A DNA stretch of 47,056 nt from Pseudonocardia terrae (GCF_021343995.1 NZ_JAJTTE010000051.1:1-47056), one strand, 5' to 3'. Positions 25,475 to 34,191 are shown, counted from the first letter of the stretch. Numbers and translations are program-made. The notes: a model not told the origin generated them from the sequence alone.

Positions 25475-26914
25475 TCAGGCCGACGTCTGCTGTGCCCGGA
25501 TGATCCGCTCGGCCTCCTCCCGGTCGGCGGCGGCCGGTGGGGAGCCCCACATGCGCCGGCCGTTCGGCTCCTGCAGGAACCAGAGCGAGGAGATGCCGAT
25601 CGCCCCGGCGATGATCAGGTAGTAGGCCGGCCAGTTCAGGTCGCCGGACACCGCGACCAGCGCGCCGACCACCAGCGAGGTGGTGCCGGCGAAGGCCGAC
25701 ACGGACACGTTGAAGGAGATCGACAGGCCCCCGCCGCGCACCTCGGTCGGGAAGAGCGAGGGCAGCGTCGACGGCATCGTCGCGCTGAAGCAGATCAACA
25801 GCAGGCCCATGATCATCAGGCCGACGAAGACGCCCACCGTGGTCTCGGTCCGGACCAGGAGGATCATCGGCAGGCCCAGCACGACCAGCCCGATCGAGCC
25901 CACCCACGCGATCGGCTTGCGCCCGACACGGTCCGACAGCCTGCCGATCAGCGGGATGAGGATCAGCGCGACCACCATCACCGCGATCTGCACCACCTGC
26001 GAGGTGGTCGTGGTGTCGGTGGTCGCACCCTGCATCTTCGGCAGGGTCTCGGTGACGTAGGTCGGCATGTACGAGGTGAGCATGTAGTTGGTCACGTTCC
26101 AGACCAGCACCAGGCCCATGCAGACCAGCAGGAACGGCCACAGCGCGAGCAGGGTCCGGGTCTCGTGCGGATGCAGGCGCCGTTGCGCCTTCTCCCGCTG
26201 CTCCGCCCTGCGCTCGAGCGCGACGAAGGCGGGGGTGTCGGCCAGCCGGGTGCGCATGTAGACCCCGACGACCCCGAGCGGCAGGGCCACGAAGAACGGC
26301 AGCCGCCAGCCCCAGGACAGCAGCTGCTCCTGGGTGAGGGCGGCGTCCGCGACCGTGACCGCGATCGCGCCGAGCAGGTAGCCGGTGAACGTCCCGAACT
26401 CGAGCCAGCTGCCGAGGAAGCCACGGCGGCGGTCCGGGGCGTACTCGGAGATGAACGTCATCGCGTTGCCGTACTCGCCACCGGTGGAGAAGCCCTGCAC
26501 CAGCCGGGCCACCAGGAGCAGGACCGGGGCCCAGATGCCGATCCTGGCCTCGCTCGGGATGCACCCGATGGCGAAGGTGCCCAGCGCCATCAGCACCATC
26601 GTCGTGGCCAGCACCCGGTTGCGCCCGATCCGGTCGGCCAGCGGCCCGAAGAACAGCCCGCCCAGCGGCCGGATCAGGAACGCCACGGCGAACAGACCGA
26701 ACGTGGCGATGGTGCCGACGGTCTCGCTGAGGCCGGAGAAGAACACCTGTCTGATCGTCGGCTCGAAGTAGGCGTAGACGCCGAAGTCGTACCACTCCGT
26801 GACGTTGCCGATCGCCGCGGCGCCGATCGCCCTGCGGATCACCCCCGGCTCGGTGACCAGGACCTCCTCCAGCGTCCAGGTCCTCGGCGGCTCATGGGGA
26901 GCCAACACGGCCAT
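25475..26914 (-). CDS. MFS transporter, metabolite:H+ symporter (MHS/ProP-like)
   Basis: 479 residues, twelve predicted helices. The N-terminal IGNVTEWYDFGVYAYF and RPLGGLFFGPLADRIGRNRVL, and VQGFSTGGEYGNAMTFISEYAP, are hallmark phrases of the metabolite:H+ symporter family (ProP, KgtP, ShiA). The likely substrate is an organic acid, betaine or shikimate-like compound. A charged insertion (ALERRAEQREKAQRRLHPHE) forms the central cytoplasmic loop. GAGGAGG precedes the ATG at 26914. Confidence 0.9.
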   Translation of the reverse strand: MAVLAPHEPPRTWTLEEVLVTEPGVIRRAIGAAAIGNVTEWYDFGVYAYFEPTIRQVFFSGLSETVGTIATFGLFAVAFLIRPLGGLFFGPLADRIGRNRVLATTMVLMALGTFAIGCIPSEARIGIWAPVLLLVARLVQGFSTGGEYGNAMTFISEYAPDRRRGFLGSWLEFGTFTGYLLGAIAVTVADAALTQEQLLSWGWRLPFFVALPLGVVGVYMRTRLADTPAFVALERRAEQREKAQRRLHPHETRTLLALWPFLLVCMGLVLVWNVTNYMLTSYMPTYVTETLPKMQGATTDTTTTSQVVQIAVMVVALILIPLIGRLSDRVGRKPIAWVGSIGLVVLGLPMILLVRTETTVGVFVGLMIMGLLLICFSATMPSTLPSLFPTEVRGGGLSISFNVSVSAFAGTTSLVVGALVAVSGDLNWPAYYLIIAGAIGISSLWFLQEPNGRRMWGSPPAAADREEAERIIRAQQTSA

Positions 26915-27037
26915 GATCGGGCCTCCTCACGGGTGAGTGAGAGGCGACGAGCCTACGTCCGCACGAGCCCGGCCGCTCGATGACGGACCCGGCCCGAACC
27001 GCACGACCCACCTCGGCAGCACTTGTACCGCAGGGAC

Positions 27038-28060
27038 TTATGCGGCGGCGGGGTCCTTGGCGAGGCGGTCGAGGCGCGTGGTCGTGGGCCAGCGGACGGC
27101 GGTGGCCCAGCCCAGCTTCTCGAAGGCCCGGATGGTGATCGCGGAGAGGTCGATCTGCCCCCGGCGGACGCCGTGCCGCGCGCACGTGGGGTCGGCGTGA
27201 TGCAGGTTGTGCCAGGACTCGCCGAAGGAGAAGACGGCCAGCCACCAGACGTTGGCCGAGCGGTCCCGCGCGGCGAACGGGCGCTCGCCCCACATGTGGC
27301 AGATGGAGTTGATGGACCAGGTGACGTGGTGCAGCAACGCCACCCGCACCAGCCCGGCCCAGAACAGCGCGGTCAGCGCGCCCCACCAGGACCACGTCAC
27401 CAACCCGCCCAGCGCGGCGGGGACCACCAGGGTGAGCACGCTCCACAGGCCGAACAGCGAGTCGATGCGGCGCAGGTCGGTGTCGGCCAGCAGGTCCGGG
27501 GTGAAGCGCTCCTCGTTGGTGAGGTCGCGGTCGAACAGCCAGCCGGTGTGCGAGTGCCAGAAGCCCTGGGCCAGCGCCCGCGTGGAGGTGCCGAAGAGCC
27601 ACGGGGAGTGCGGGTCGCCCTCCTTGTCGGAGAAGGCGTGGTGCCGGCGGTGGTCGGCGACCCACTTGATCACCGGGCCCTGCATGGCGAGGCTGCCGGC
27701 GAGCGCGAGCGCGATCTTCAGCCCGCGGCTGGCCTTGAACGAGCCGTGCGTGAAGTACCGGTGGTACCCGACGGTGATGCCCAGCCCGCTGATCACGTAG
27801 AACACGAGCCCGATGACGACGTCGGACCAGCCGAGGAACCCGACGGTCGCCGCCAGTGGGATCGCGGCCAGCAGCGCGACGAGCGGTGTGAACACGAAGA
27901 CGTAGACGCCGATCTGCTGGGGCAGGCCGCGCCTGCCGGCGAGGACCGGTTTGGGCCCGGAGCGGGTCTCGGGCTGCCCCGCCCGGGTCCGTTCGGGCTC
28001 TGTTCGCGTGGGCTCTGTCTGCTCGGGCCGGGTGTGCTCCGGCTGGGCGGCCAGGGTCAT
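27038..28060 (-). CDS. Acyl-CoA (stearoyl-CoA delta-9) desaturase
   Basis: 340 residues. Inserts a cis double bond into acyl-CoA using a di-iron centre, O2 and electrons from a partner reductase. The three histidine boxes are HRYFTH, HRRHH and HNLHH, with four membrane helices between. It resembles mycobacterial DesA3, which makes oleate for membrane fluidity and storage lipid. ATG at 28060 is chosen because ACGAGG stands before it. The first 35 residues are a Glu/Thr/Pro/Arg repeat-like tail that is probably disordered. No reductase gene is adjacent. Confidence 0.92.
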   Translation of the reverse strand: MTLAAQPEHTRPEQTEPTRTEPERTRAGQPETRSGPKPVLAGRRGLPQQIGVYVFVFTPLVALLAAIPLAATVGFLGWSDVVIGLVFYVISGLGITVGYHRYFTHGSFKASRGLKIALALAGSLAMQGPVIKWVADHRRHHAFSDKEGDPHSPWLFGTSTRALAQGFWHSHTGWLFDRDLTNEERFTPDLLADTDLRRIDSLFGLWSVLTLVVPAALGGLVTWSWWGALTALFWAGLVRVALLHHVTWSINSICHMWGERPFAARDRSANVWWLAVFSFGESWHNLHHADPTCARHGVRRGQIDLSAITIRAFEKLGWATAVRWPTTTRLDRLAKDPAAA

Positions 28061-28160
28061 ACGGGTACCTCGTGTGTCGGTCTGCGGCCCGGCCCTCGGG
28101 GGCCGGGCCGCGGCGGATCGGCCCGTCCAGCGTAGGTCGACCCTCACCCGATGGCGAGAT

Positions 28161-29543
28161 CTACAGGTCCAGGCCGAGGAGTGCGTTCTCCACCACCTCG
28201 GGCAGCGCCGGGTGGATCCAGTACTGGCCGGTGGCCATCTCGCGGGCGGTCAGCCCGAAGGACATCGCCTGGATCAGCGGCTGGATGAGCGAGGACGCCT
28301 CCGGCCCCATGAGGTGCGCGCCGAGCAGCCGGCCGGTGCCCTTCTCCGCGACGACCTTGCAGAGGCTGGTCGTGTCCTCCATGGCCCAGCCGAAGGCGAC
28401 GTCGCCGTACCGCTGGACCTTGACCACGTACTCGATGTCCGTCATCCGGCACTGTTCCTCGGTCTTGCCGACGCTCGCGACCTGCGGGTCGGTGAACACC
28501 GCCGAGGGGACGTACCGGTGGTCGATCGCGATCAGGTCGTCGGGGTGCAGGACGTTGTGCCCCACGACCTTCGCCTCCCGGTTGGCGACGTGCTTGAGCT
28601 GCCACGGGGAGCTGACGTCGCCCAGCGCCCAGACCCCGTCCGCGGTGGTGCGCTGGAAGCGGTCGACCTCGATCCGGCCGTCCGAGTGCGTGCCGATGCC
28701 GGCCGCACCCAGGTTCATCCGGTCGCCGTTGGGGATGCGGCCCGCGGCGACCAGGACGACGTCCGCCTCGAGCGTCTCGCCGTCGTCGAGCGCGAGTGCG
28801 ATGCCGCTCTCGGTCTTCGACGCGGACCTGACCTGCGTGTTCAGCTTGACGTCGATGCGCGAACCGCGCACCGCGAGGTCGGTGTAGGCGTGCGAGATGG
28901 TCTCGTCGTGCGACTTGAGCAGCCGCCCGCCGCGCACGACGAGGGTGACCGTGCTGCCGAGGGCGGAGAAGACGTGGGCGAACTCGGCCGCGATGTACCC
29001 GCCGCCGATGACCGCCAGCCGGGGCGGCACGTCGTCGATCCGCATGACGGTGTCGGACGTCTCGTACGGGATGTCGGACTTCGCGATCACCGGCGGGATC
29101 ATCGGCCGGCCGCCCGCGGCGACGACGACCTGGTCGGCCGTGAGCTCGTCCTCGCCGGAGCCGTCCGTGCGCTCGACCCGCAGGGCCCGCGGCCCGGTGA
29201 ACGAGGCGTGCCCGAAGTACACGGTCACGTTCGGGCTGCGCTGGACCCGGTACTCCCGGCCGCCGGCCGAGATCGGGTCGATGCGGCCGAACACCCGGTC
29301 CCGGATGTCGCGCCACCGGATCTTGTCGATGCCGGCGTCGACGCCGTACTTCGCCGCGCGCCGGACGTGCTCGGCGACGTCGGCCGCGTAGACGTACATC
29401 TTCGTCGGGATGCACCCGACGTTGAGGCACGTCCCGCCGAAGACGCCGTGCTCGACGAGGGCCACGTCCTTGTCGGCGTACCGCTCGTCGAGGAACGTGT
29501 TGCCGGATCCGGTACCGATGACGACGAGATCGTGGTGGGGCAC
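28161..29543 (-). CDS. mtr: Mycothione reductase
   Basis: 460 residues. Reduces mycothiol disulfide with NADPH and FAD, keeping the actinobacterial thiol buffer reduced. FAD-binding GTGSGN, redox-active disulfide GTCLNVGC (Cys39, Cys44), NAD(P)-binding VIGGGYIAAEF, ALGDVS, and the C-terminal active-site His-Glu in WIHPALPEVVE are all visible. GTSGN with SGNT in the first loop favours mycothione reductase over lipoamide dehydrogenase. GTG at 29543 has TAGCCT six bases upstream on the minus strand, fitting a leaderless mRNA. It diverges from the ElaA-like gene with a 61-bp gap. Confidence 0.92.
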   Translation of the reverse strand: MPHHDLVVIGTGSGNTFLDERYADKDVALVEHGVFGGTCLNVGCIPTKMYVYAADVAEHVRRAAKYGVDAGIDKIRWRDIRDRVFGRIDPISAGGREYRVQRSPNVTVYFGHASFTGPRALRVERTDGSGEDELTADQVVVAAGGRPMIPPVIAKSDIPYETSDTVMRIDDVPPRLAVIGGGYIAAEFAHVFSALGSTVTLVVRGGRLLKSHDETISHAYTDLAVRGSRIDVKLNTQVRSASKTESGIALALDDGETLEADVVLVAAGRIPNGDRMNLGAAGIGTHSDGRIEVDRFQRTTADGVWALGDVSSPWQLKHVANREAKVVGHNVLHPDDLIAIDHRYVPSAVFTDPQVASVGKTEEQCRMTDIEYVVKVQRYGDVAFGWAMEDTTSLCKVVAEKGTGRLLGAHLMGPEASSLIQPLIQAMSFGLTAREMATGQYWIHPALPEVVENALLGLDL

Positions 29544-29549
29544 GGCACG

Positions 29550-29598
29550 AGGCTAATCGCCCGCGCCCGCGTCGTCGCGCCCGGAAGTCTGGTAGGCA
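29550..29598. promoter_or_regulatory. Back-to-back -10 boxes of mtr and the ElaA-like gene
   Basis: TAGCCT (minus strand, plus 29550-29555) is six bases before the mtr GTG, and TAGGCA (29593-29598) is six bases before the plus-strand ATG at 29605. Both genes appear leaderless and share a 61-bp promoter region. Confidence 0.5.
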
Positions 29599-29604
29599 CG
29601 GGCC

Positions 29605-30063
29605 ATGACCGAGACCGCCGCGACCCTCCGCCGATCCTGGGCCCTCGACCTCGACGCCGCCACCCTCTACGAGCTGCTCCGGCTCCGCGTGGACGTCTTC
29701 GTGGTCGAGCAGGCCTGCCCCTACGGAGAGCTCGACGGGCGGGACCTCGAGGAGCGCGCCCGGCACTACTGGCTGGCCGGGCACGGCGACCCCGCGGCGG
29801 TCCTCGGCACCCTGCGGCTGCTCAAGGAGCCCGACGGCGGCTACCGGATCGGGCGGCTGTGCACGGCGAAGACCGCGCGCGGGCGGGGGCTGGGCCGGCA
29901 GCTGATGCACGCAGCGCTCGCCGAGATCGGCGACGGCTCGTGCGTGCTCGACGCCCAGGAGCACCTCGCGGACTTCTACCGCGGCTACGGCTTCGAGCCG
30001 ACCGGACCCGCCTACGACTGGGACGGCGTCGCGCACCTGCCGATGCGCCGCCCGGGGCGCTGA
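29605..30063 (+). CDS. GNAT-family N-acetyltransferase, ElaA-like
   Basis: 152 residues. LRLRVDVFVVEQACPYGELDGRD is the ElaA-type N-terminus, and RIGRLCTAKTARGRGLGRQLMHAAL is the acetyl-CoA binding loop of the GNAT fold. AQEHLADFYRGYGFEPTG closes the domain. The substrate is not known in this subfamily. It is divergent from mtr. Confidence 0.85.
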   Translation: MTETAATLRRSWALDLDAATLYELLRLRVDVFVVEQACPYGELDGRDLEERARHYWLAGHGDPAAVLGTLRLLKEPDGGYRIGRLCTAKTARGRGLGRQLMHAALAEIGDGSCVLDAQEHLADFYRGYGFEPTGPAYDWDGVAHLPMRRPGR

Positions 30064-30164
30064 CCACCCGCTCCGGTGACGTCCGGATCCGGGCGGACGG
30101 GTCGTTCCTGCGCGATACTCCGCGCAGCCGGGCGGCCCGCGCCCGGGACGGGCGAGGGAGCACG

Positions 30165-30602
30165 ATGAGCGACGAGCAGGTCCGGACCACCGGGGGCGGG
30201 CCGGCCACCGAGGGGGAGACCGCGCCGGTGGCGCCGGGCACGACGTCGCCGGAGGCCACGGTGGTGGTCCCGACCGGGCCGACCGGGTCTGTCGAGCCGA
30301 CCGGCCCTCCCGCGACCCCGCCGCGGTCAGCCGGACACCGGGCGGCATCGAACCGCACGCGGGTCAGCGGGATGTGGGTCGGGCTGATCCTCTCCGCGGT
30401 CGTCCTGCTGTTCCTGCTGATCTTCATCCTGCAGAACCTGGACCCGGTGCAGATCCACTTCCTGGGCGCCGACGGCACGCTGCCCACCGGCGTCGCGCTG
30501 CTCCTCGCCGCGATCGCCGGCGTGCTGCTGGTCGCGATCCCGGGCAGTGCCCGGATCGTCCAGCTGCGCCGGGCGGCCAGGAAGGGCCGCCGGGCGCTGT
30601 AG
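30165..30602 (+). CDS. LapA-domain (DUF1049) membrane protein
   Basis: 145 residues. The first 65 are a Thr/Pro/Gly-rich disordered stretch. Two membrane helices follow (MWVGLILSAVVLLFLLIFIL and VALLLAAIAGVLLVAIPG) separated by QNLDPVQIHFLGADGTLP, the LapA-domain pattern. A basic tail (RRAARKGRRAL) ends the protein. Relatives assist lipopolysaccharide assembly in proteobacteria; the actinobacterial role is unknown. GAGGGAG before the ATG at 30165 fixes the start. Confidence 0.8.
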   Translation: MSDEQVRTTGGGPATEGETAPVAPGTTSPEATVVVPTGPTGSVEPTGPPATPPRSAGHRAASNRTRVSGMWVGLILSAVVLLFLLIFILQNLDPVQIHFLGADGTLPTGVALLLAAIAGVLLVAIPGSARIVQLRRAARKGRRAL

Positions 30603-30636
30603 CGGGCCGGGACCCGCGCCCGTCGCCCTCGGCGTC

Positions 30637-30688
30637 GCGCCCGGACGCGGATCGGGTCGGTGCGCCCGGACCGTGCGCCCGGACGCGG
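30637..30688 (+). repeat. Three GCGCCCGGA direct repeats
   Basis: Copies start at 30637, 30662 and 30675 in the 93-bp gap between the convergent LapA-like and helicase genes. The outer two extend to GCGCCCGGACGCGG. Confidence 0.5.
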
Positions 30689-30695
30689 ACCGGAC

Positions 30696-32216
30696 TCAGG
30701 CCGCGGTGCGGGGGCTGCCGCCGCGACCGCTCCGCCGCGGTCCCCCGGAGCGCCGGCCCCGGGCCTCGCCCGCGGGAACCTGCTGGCCACCCGGCTGCCG
30801 GCCCGTCGCACCGCGCCCGGAACTGCGGCGGCGCCGTCCGGTGCCGGCCGCGGGCTGCTGCTGCGGGGGCTTCGGCGCCTCGACCGGGATGCCGCTGGGC
30901 ATGCGCGCCCCGGTGACCTCGACCAGCGAGGCGGAGCCGGGGGCGGCGTCGGCCACGTCGGGGGTGACGCCGGCCTGCCGCATGAGGATGTCGACGTCGC
31001 GCCGCTCCTCCGCCGTGACCAGCGTGACCACGACACCCGACTCGCCGCCGCGGGCGGTGCGGCCGGCGCGGTGCAGGTAGTCCTTCGGGTCGCCCGGCGG
31101 GTCGACGTGCACGACGAGGCTGACGTCGTCGACGTGGATGCCGCGGGCGGCGACGTCCGTGGCCACCAGCACCGGGATGCTGCCGTCCTTGAACGCGTCG
31201 ATGGCGCGGTTGCGGGCGTTCTGCGCCTTGCCGCCGTGCAGCGCGCTGGCCTGGACACCCTCGCGACGCAGCTGCTTCACCACGCGGTCGGCGCCGTGCT
31301 TGGTGCGCACGAAGAAGATCGTGCGGCCCTCGCGGGCGGCGATCTCGTGCACGATCCGGTTCTTGTCGTCGCGGCGGACCATGAACAGGTGGTGGTCCAT
31401 GGTCTCGACCGGCGCGGCCGCCGAGGCCACGGCGCGGGTGACCGGGTCGTGGAGGTACCGGTCGACGAGCGTGGACACCTCGTTGTCGAGGGTGGCGGAG
31501 AACAGCAGCCGCTGGCCGTCGGCCGGGGTGCGGTCGAGGATCCGCCGGACCTGCGGCAGGAAGCCCATGTCGGACATGCGGTCCGCCTCGTCGATCGCGG
31601 TGATCTCGACCGCGGACAGGTCGCAGGTGCCCTCGTTGAGGTGGTCGGTGAGCCGGCCGGGGGTGGCGACGAGCAGGTCGACGCCGCGCGCGAGCGTGTC
31701 GATCTGCCGGTTCATCGACAGCCCGCCGACCACGACGGCCTGCCGCAGGTGCAGCGCCTTCGCGAACGGCTCGACGGCGTCGACGACCTGCTGGGCCAGC
31801 TCGCGGGTCGGCACCAGGACCAGGCCGCGTGGGCGGCGGGCCTGGGCGCGGCCACCGGCGAGCCGGGCGACGAGCGCGAGGCCGAAGGCGAGGGTCTTGC
31901 CGGAGCCGGTCTGGCCGCGGCCGAGCAGGTCGCGGCCCCGGAGGGTCTCCGGGAGCGTGGCGGCCTGGATCGGGCGGGGCTCGGCGAAACCCTCCGCGGC
32001 GAGGGCACGCAGCACCGGCTCGGGCAGGCCGAGCTCGCCGAAGGTGGGCAGCCCGCTCTCCGGGGCGGTCCAGAGGACCTCCGGGGGCATGGCGGGCCGG
32101 ACGGGCCGCTGCTGCGGGGCGCCGCCGGAGCGGCGGCGCGGCGCACCACCGGAGCGGCGCGGCTGCTGTGCGCTCCGCTCCGGGCGGCGGGCAGGACGGC
32201 GGGACGGACTGGTCAC
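30696..32216 (-). CDS. DEAD-box RNA helicase
   Basis: 506 residues. Unwinds RNA with ATP, probably in ribosome assembly or RNA decay. Q motif (FAEPRPIQAATLP), motif I GQTGSGKT, Ia PTRELA, Ib TPGR, II DEAD, III SAT, V DVAARGI and VI HRAGRTARGG are all present. A basic, Gly/Arg/Gln-rich C-terminal tail should bind RNA nonspecifically. GTG at 32216 follows GGAGG by four bases. The frame is open further: ATG at 32363 would add 49 residues and has TAGGAT five bases before it (see findings). A bacterial RhlE/CsdA-type protein; I give no gene symbol. Confidence 0.9.
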   Translation of the reverse strand: MTSPSRRPARRPERSAQQPRRSGGAPRRRSGGAPQQRPVRPAMPPEVLWTAPESGLPTFGELGLPEPVLRALAAEGFAEPRPIQAATLPETLRGRDLLGRGQTGSGKTLAFGLALVARLAGGRAQARRPRGLVLVPTRELAQQVVDAVEPFAKALHLRQAVVVGGLSMNRQIDTLARGVDLLVATPGRLTDHLNEGTCDLSAVEITAIDEADRMSDMGFLPQVRRILDRTPADGQRLLFSATLDNEVSTLVDRYLHDPVTRAVASAAAPVETMDHHLFMVRRDDKNRIVHEIAAREGRTIFFVRTKHGADRVVKQLRREGVQASALHGGKAQNARNRAIDAFKDGSIPVLVATDVAARGIHVDDVSLVVHVDPPGDPKDYLHRAGRTARGGESGVVVTLVTAEERRDVDILMRQAGVTPDVADAAPGSASLVEVTGARMPSGIPVEAPKPPQQQPAAGTGRRRRSSGRGATGRQPGGQQVPAGEARGRRSGGPRRSGRGGSPRTAA

Positions 32217-32368
32217 GAGACCTCCGGGACGTTGGCACGTCACACGGAGCGGTCGGCGGCGTTGCGCGGCCGGCACGGGGACGAGCCCGGGCGCGGCTGG
32301 TGGGGAGCACGCCCGACGAATGGTGCAGGAACACGGGCACGAATGAGCGGCCCGCGCGGTCATCCTTG

Positions 32369-32374
32369 ATCCTA
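32369..32374 (-). promoter_or_regulatory. -10 box upstream of the helicase gene
   Basis: TAGGAT on the minus strand fits TANNNT. If the helicase starts at GTG 32216 the mRNA would have a leader of about 145 bases. If it starts at ATG 32363 the mRNA would be leaderless. Confidence 0.45.
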
Positions 32375-32433
32375 CAGGAGCGGGCGGCGCCCACCGGTGT
32401 GGCCGGAGGGTGTGCTCGCCCACCGTGGCCCGC

Positions 32434-32467
32434 ACGGGCGGGTGGCGCGCCGGCGCCACCCGCCCGT
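32434..32467 (-). terminator. Hairpin terminator after the RIO kinase gene
   Basis: A perfect 15-bp stem (32434-32448 with 32453-32467) closes a four-base GCCG loop three bases after the RIO kinase stop. There is no U-tract. The remainder of 32217-32470 holds the helicase promoter and leader. Confidence 0.75.
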
Positions 32468-32470
32468 GAC

Positions 32471-33331
32471 TCAAGCCAGTCCCGCCTCGTCGACCAGCTC
32501 GTGGAAGAGCTCCTCGCCGGCGGACTCGGGCAGCCCGCGGGCGGTGAACCACTCCGCCACCCGGCGGACGTCGCGGACCAGGAACTCGGCCCCGTGCGGG
32601 TTGCCGACGAGGTCGACGACCTGCGGGAGGTCGATCAGCACCAGCCGGCCGCGGTGCACCAGCAGGTTGTAGGCGGACAGGTCGCCGTGCGCCCAGCCGT
32701 GCCGGGCCAGCCCGCGCAGGGCCTCGACCAGCTGCGCCCACAGCTCGGCCAGCTCCGCGCCCGACGGGCGGAGCTGGGCCAGCCGGGGCGCGGCCGTCGT
32801 CCCGTCCCCGACGAACTCGAGCAGCAGCTCCGTGCCGTCGAGCTGCACCGGGTAGGGGACCGGCAGCCCCGCGGACCACAGGGTGGACAGCGCCGCGAAC
32901 TCCGCGGCCGCCCACTGCCCGGACAGCAGCTCGCGGCCGAACCCGGTCCGGTTGGTCATGGCCCGCATCTCCCGGGAGCGGCGGACGCGCCGTCCCTCCT
33001 GGTAGCCGGCGTCGCGGTGGAACATCCGGTGCTCGGCGGTGCGGTACCGCTTGGCGGCCATCCGCACCCCTGGCGAGCCGGGCACTCCGCGCTCGACGAG
33101 GTGGACGTCGGCCTCCTTGCCGGTCTTGAGCACGCCGAGCTCGGTGTCGACCGCGGCGTGCGCGGTCTCCACCCAGGCCGGGCGGGGCTCGGGGCCGTGC
33201 TGGGCGCCGCTCCAGGTGGACCAGCGGTCGCCGGCGGGCGGGAGATCGGGGTCCTCGTGCAGGGGCACGGGGTGGGGGACGTACTCGTCGTCGTCGAAAC
33301 CACGACGGCGTTTGGGCATGGGCCCGCGCAT
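32471..33331 (-). CDS. RIO-type serine protein kinase (RIO1 family)
   Basis: 286 residues. The ATP-binding region is LGVLKTGKEADVHLVE followed by the Lys in MAAKRY. The catalytic loop is HGDLSAYNLLV and the metal-binding Asp is in LIDLPQVVD, both standard for RIO kinases. These act in ribosome maturation in archaea and eukaryotes; the bacterial role is not established. ATG at 33331 follows AGGAGA; ATG at 33319 is an alternative. A strong hairpin follows the stop. A small leader ORF and an 18-bp palindrome stand just upstream, suggesting regulated translation or attenuation. Confidence 0.88.
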   Translation of the reverse strand: MRGPMPKRRRGFDDDEYVPHPVPLHEDPDLPPAGDRWSTWSGAQHGPEPRPAWVETAHAAVDTELGVLKTGKEADVHLVERGVPGSPGVRMAAKRYRTAEHRMFHRDAGYQEGRRVRRSREMRAMTNRTGFGRELLSGQWAAAEFAALSTLWSAGLPVPYPVQLDGTELLLEFVGDGTTAAPRLAQLRPSGAELAELWAQLVEALRGLARHGWAHGDLSAYNLLVHRGRLVLIDLPQVVDLVGNPHGAEFLVRDVRRVAEWFTARGLPESAGEELFHELVDEAGLA

Positions 33332-33350
33332 GAGAAGGGGTTCTCCTGAC

Positions 33351-33368
33351 GTGGGGTGGACACCCCAC
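33351..33368. promoter_or_regulatory. 18-bp palindrome before the RIO kinase gene
   Basis: GTGGGGTG and CACCCCAC flank two bases. It sits between the stop of the small ORF (33390) and the AGGAGA ribosome binding site of the kinase gene. It could be an operator or an RNA hairpin. Confidence 0.55.
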
Positions 33369-33389
33369 GCGAGCGACCTCGGTGCGGTC

Positions 33390-33458
33390 TCAGCGCGGGG
33401 TGCGGTGGTGGCCGGAGGGCGCGCCGGGGCGCGCCGCCACCCGGGCGGCTGTCGTCAT
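33390..33458 (-). CDS. Short leader-like ORF, 22 codons
   Basis: A 22-residue frame starting MTTAARVAARPGAP and rich in Ala, Arg and Pro, with two adjacent His near the end. Its ATG at 33458 is preceded by GGAGGAGG, among the strongest ribosome binding sites in the window, with a seven-base gap. It ends 58 bp before the RIO kinase start, with a palindrome in between. I do not recognise the peptide. It may be a leader peptide for the kinase gene or a small protein. The remaining part of 33332-33609 shows no other gene. Confidence 0.4.
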   Translation of the reverse strand: MTTAARVAARPGAPSGHHRTPR

Positions 33459-33609
33459 CGGGGCACCTCCTCCACCTCACGTCGCTCGGATCTCACGTCG
33501 ACCGGGCGAGGGTCGCGCGCCGACGCCGCGGGCTCAACCGGTTTTCCGCGCAGCGGCCACCGCGAGAACCGCCAGGACCACGAGGACCGGGGCACGGCGC
33601 CCACCGCCG

Positions 33610-34191
33610 TCACCCGCGTACCCACCAGGAGGGGACCAGCACGCGGTAGAGGTCCTCGAACACCGCGACCTCGGGCTCCCCGGGCAGGTCCAGCCAACCC
33701 TGGATCGCCCCGACCGTGCCCTGGGCGACGAACCGGGCGGCGGTGTCGGCGACGGCCTGGTCCGGCACCCCGGCCACGTGCAGCGGCAGCCGCAGCCGGC
33801 CGAGACCGATCAGCCGGCGGCTCGTCTCCAGGAAGTGCTCGCTGAGCATGCCGTGCAGCGAGCCGGGGCCGCTGTCCCGGGCGAGCCCGCGGCGGTAGAT
33901 CGCGGCGTGCCGGCGGACGTGCTCGAGAACCCGCCGCGTGACCTCGCGGACAGCGACCTCGGTGTCGCCGGGATCGTCGAGCAGGCCGGCGCGCAGCTCG
34001 TCGAGCTCGGCGCGCAGGGCGTCCCGGAGGAGATCGCCGGGGGAGGGTGCGTGCTCGTAGAACGTCGAGCGGTGCACCCCCGCGGCCTCGGCGAGCTGCG
34101 TGATCGTCAGATCCGCGACGGGGGTGTCCCGGGCCAGCTCGAGGACGGCGCCGTGCAGGCGGTCCCGGCTCCGACGCCGCCGTGCGTCCAT
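33610..34191 (-). CDS. TetR-family transcriptional regulator
   Basis: 193 residues. The N-terminal helix-turn-helix reads VADLTITQLAEAAGVHRSTFYEHAPSPGDLL, the TetR pattern. The C-terminal domain is helical with RFVAQGTVGAIQGWLD, typical of TetR_C ligand domains. It probably represses the divergent SDR gene and itself through the inverted repeat at 34228-34273. ATG at 34191 is preferred over GTG at 34203 because GTGAGG then serves as ribosome binding site. Confidence 0.88.
   Translation of the reverse strand: MDARRRRSRDRLHGAVLELARDTPVADLTITQLAEAAGVHRSTFYEHAPSPGDLLRDALRAELDELRAGLLDDPGDTEVAVREVTRRVLEHVRRHAAIYRRGLARDSGPGSLHGMLSEHFLETSRRLIGLGRLRLPLHVAGVPDQAVADTAARFVAQGTVGAIQGWLDLPGEPEVAVFEDLYRVLVPSWWVRG

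Noticed and set aside
33537..33606. Small membrane peptide frame downstream of the TetR gene
   Set aside because: One frame gives a short hydrophobic stretch, but it has no start codon or ribosome binding site.
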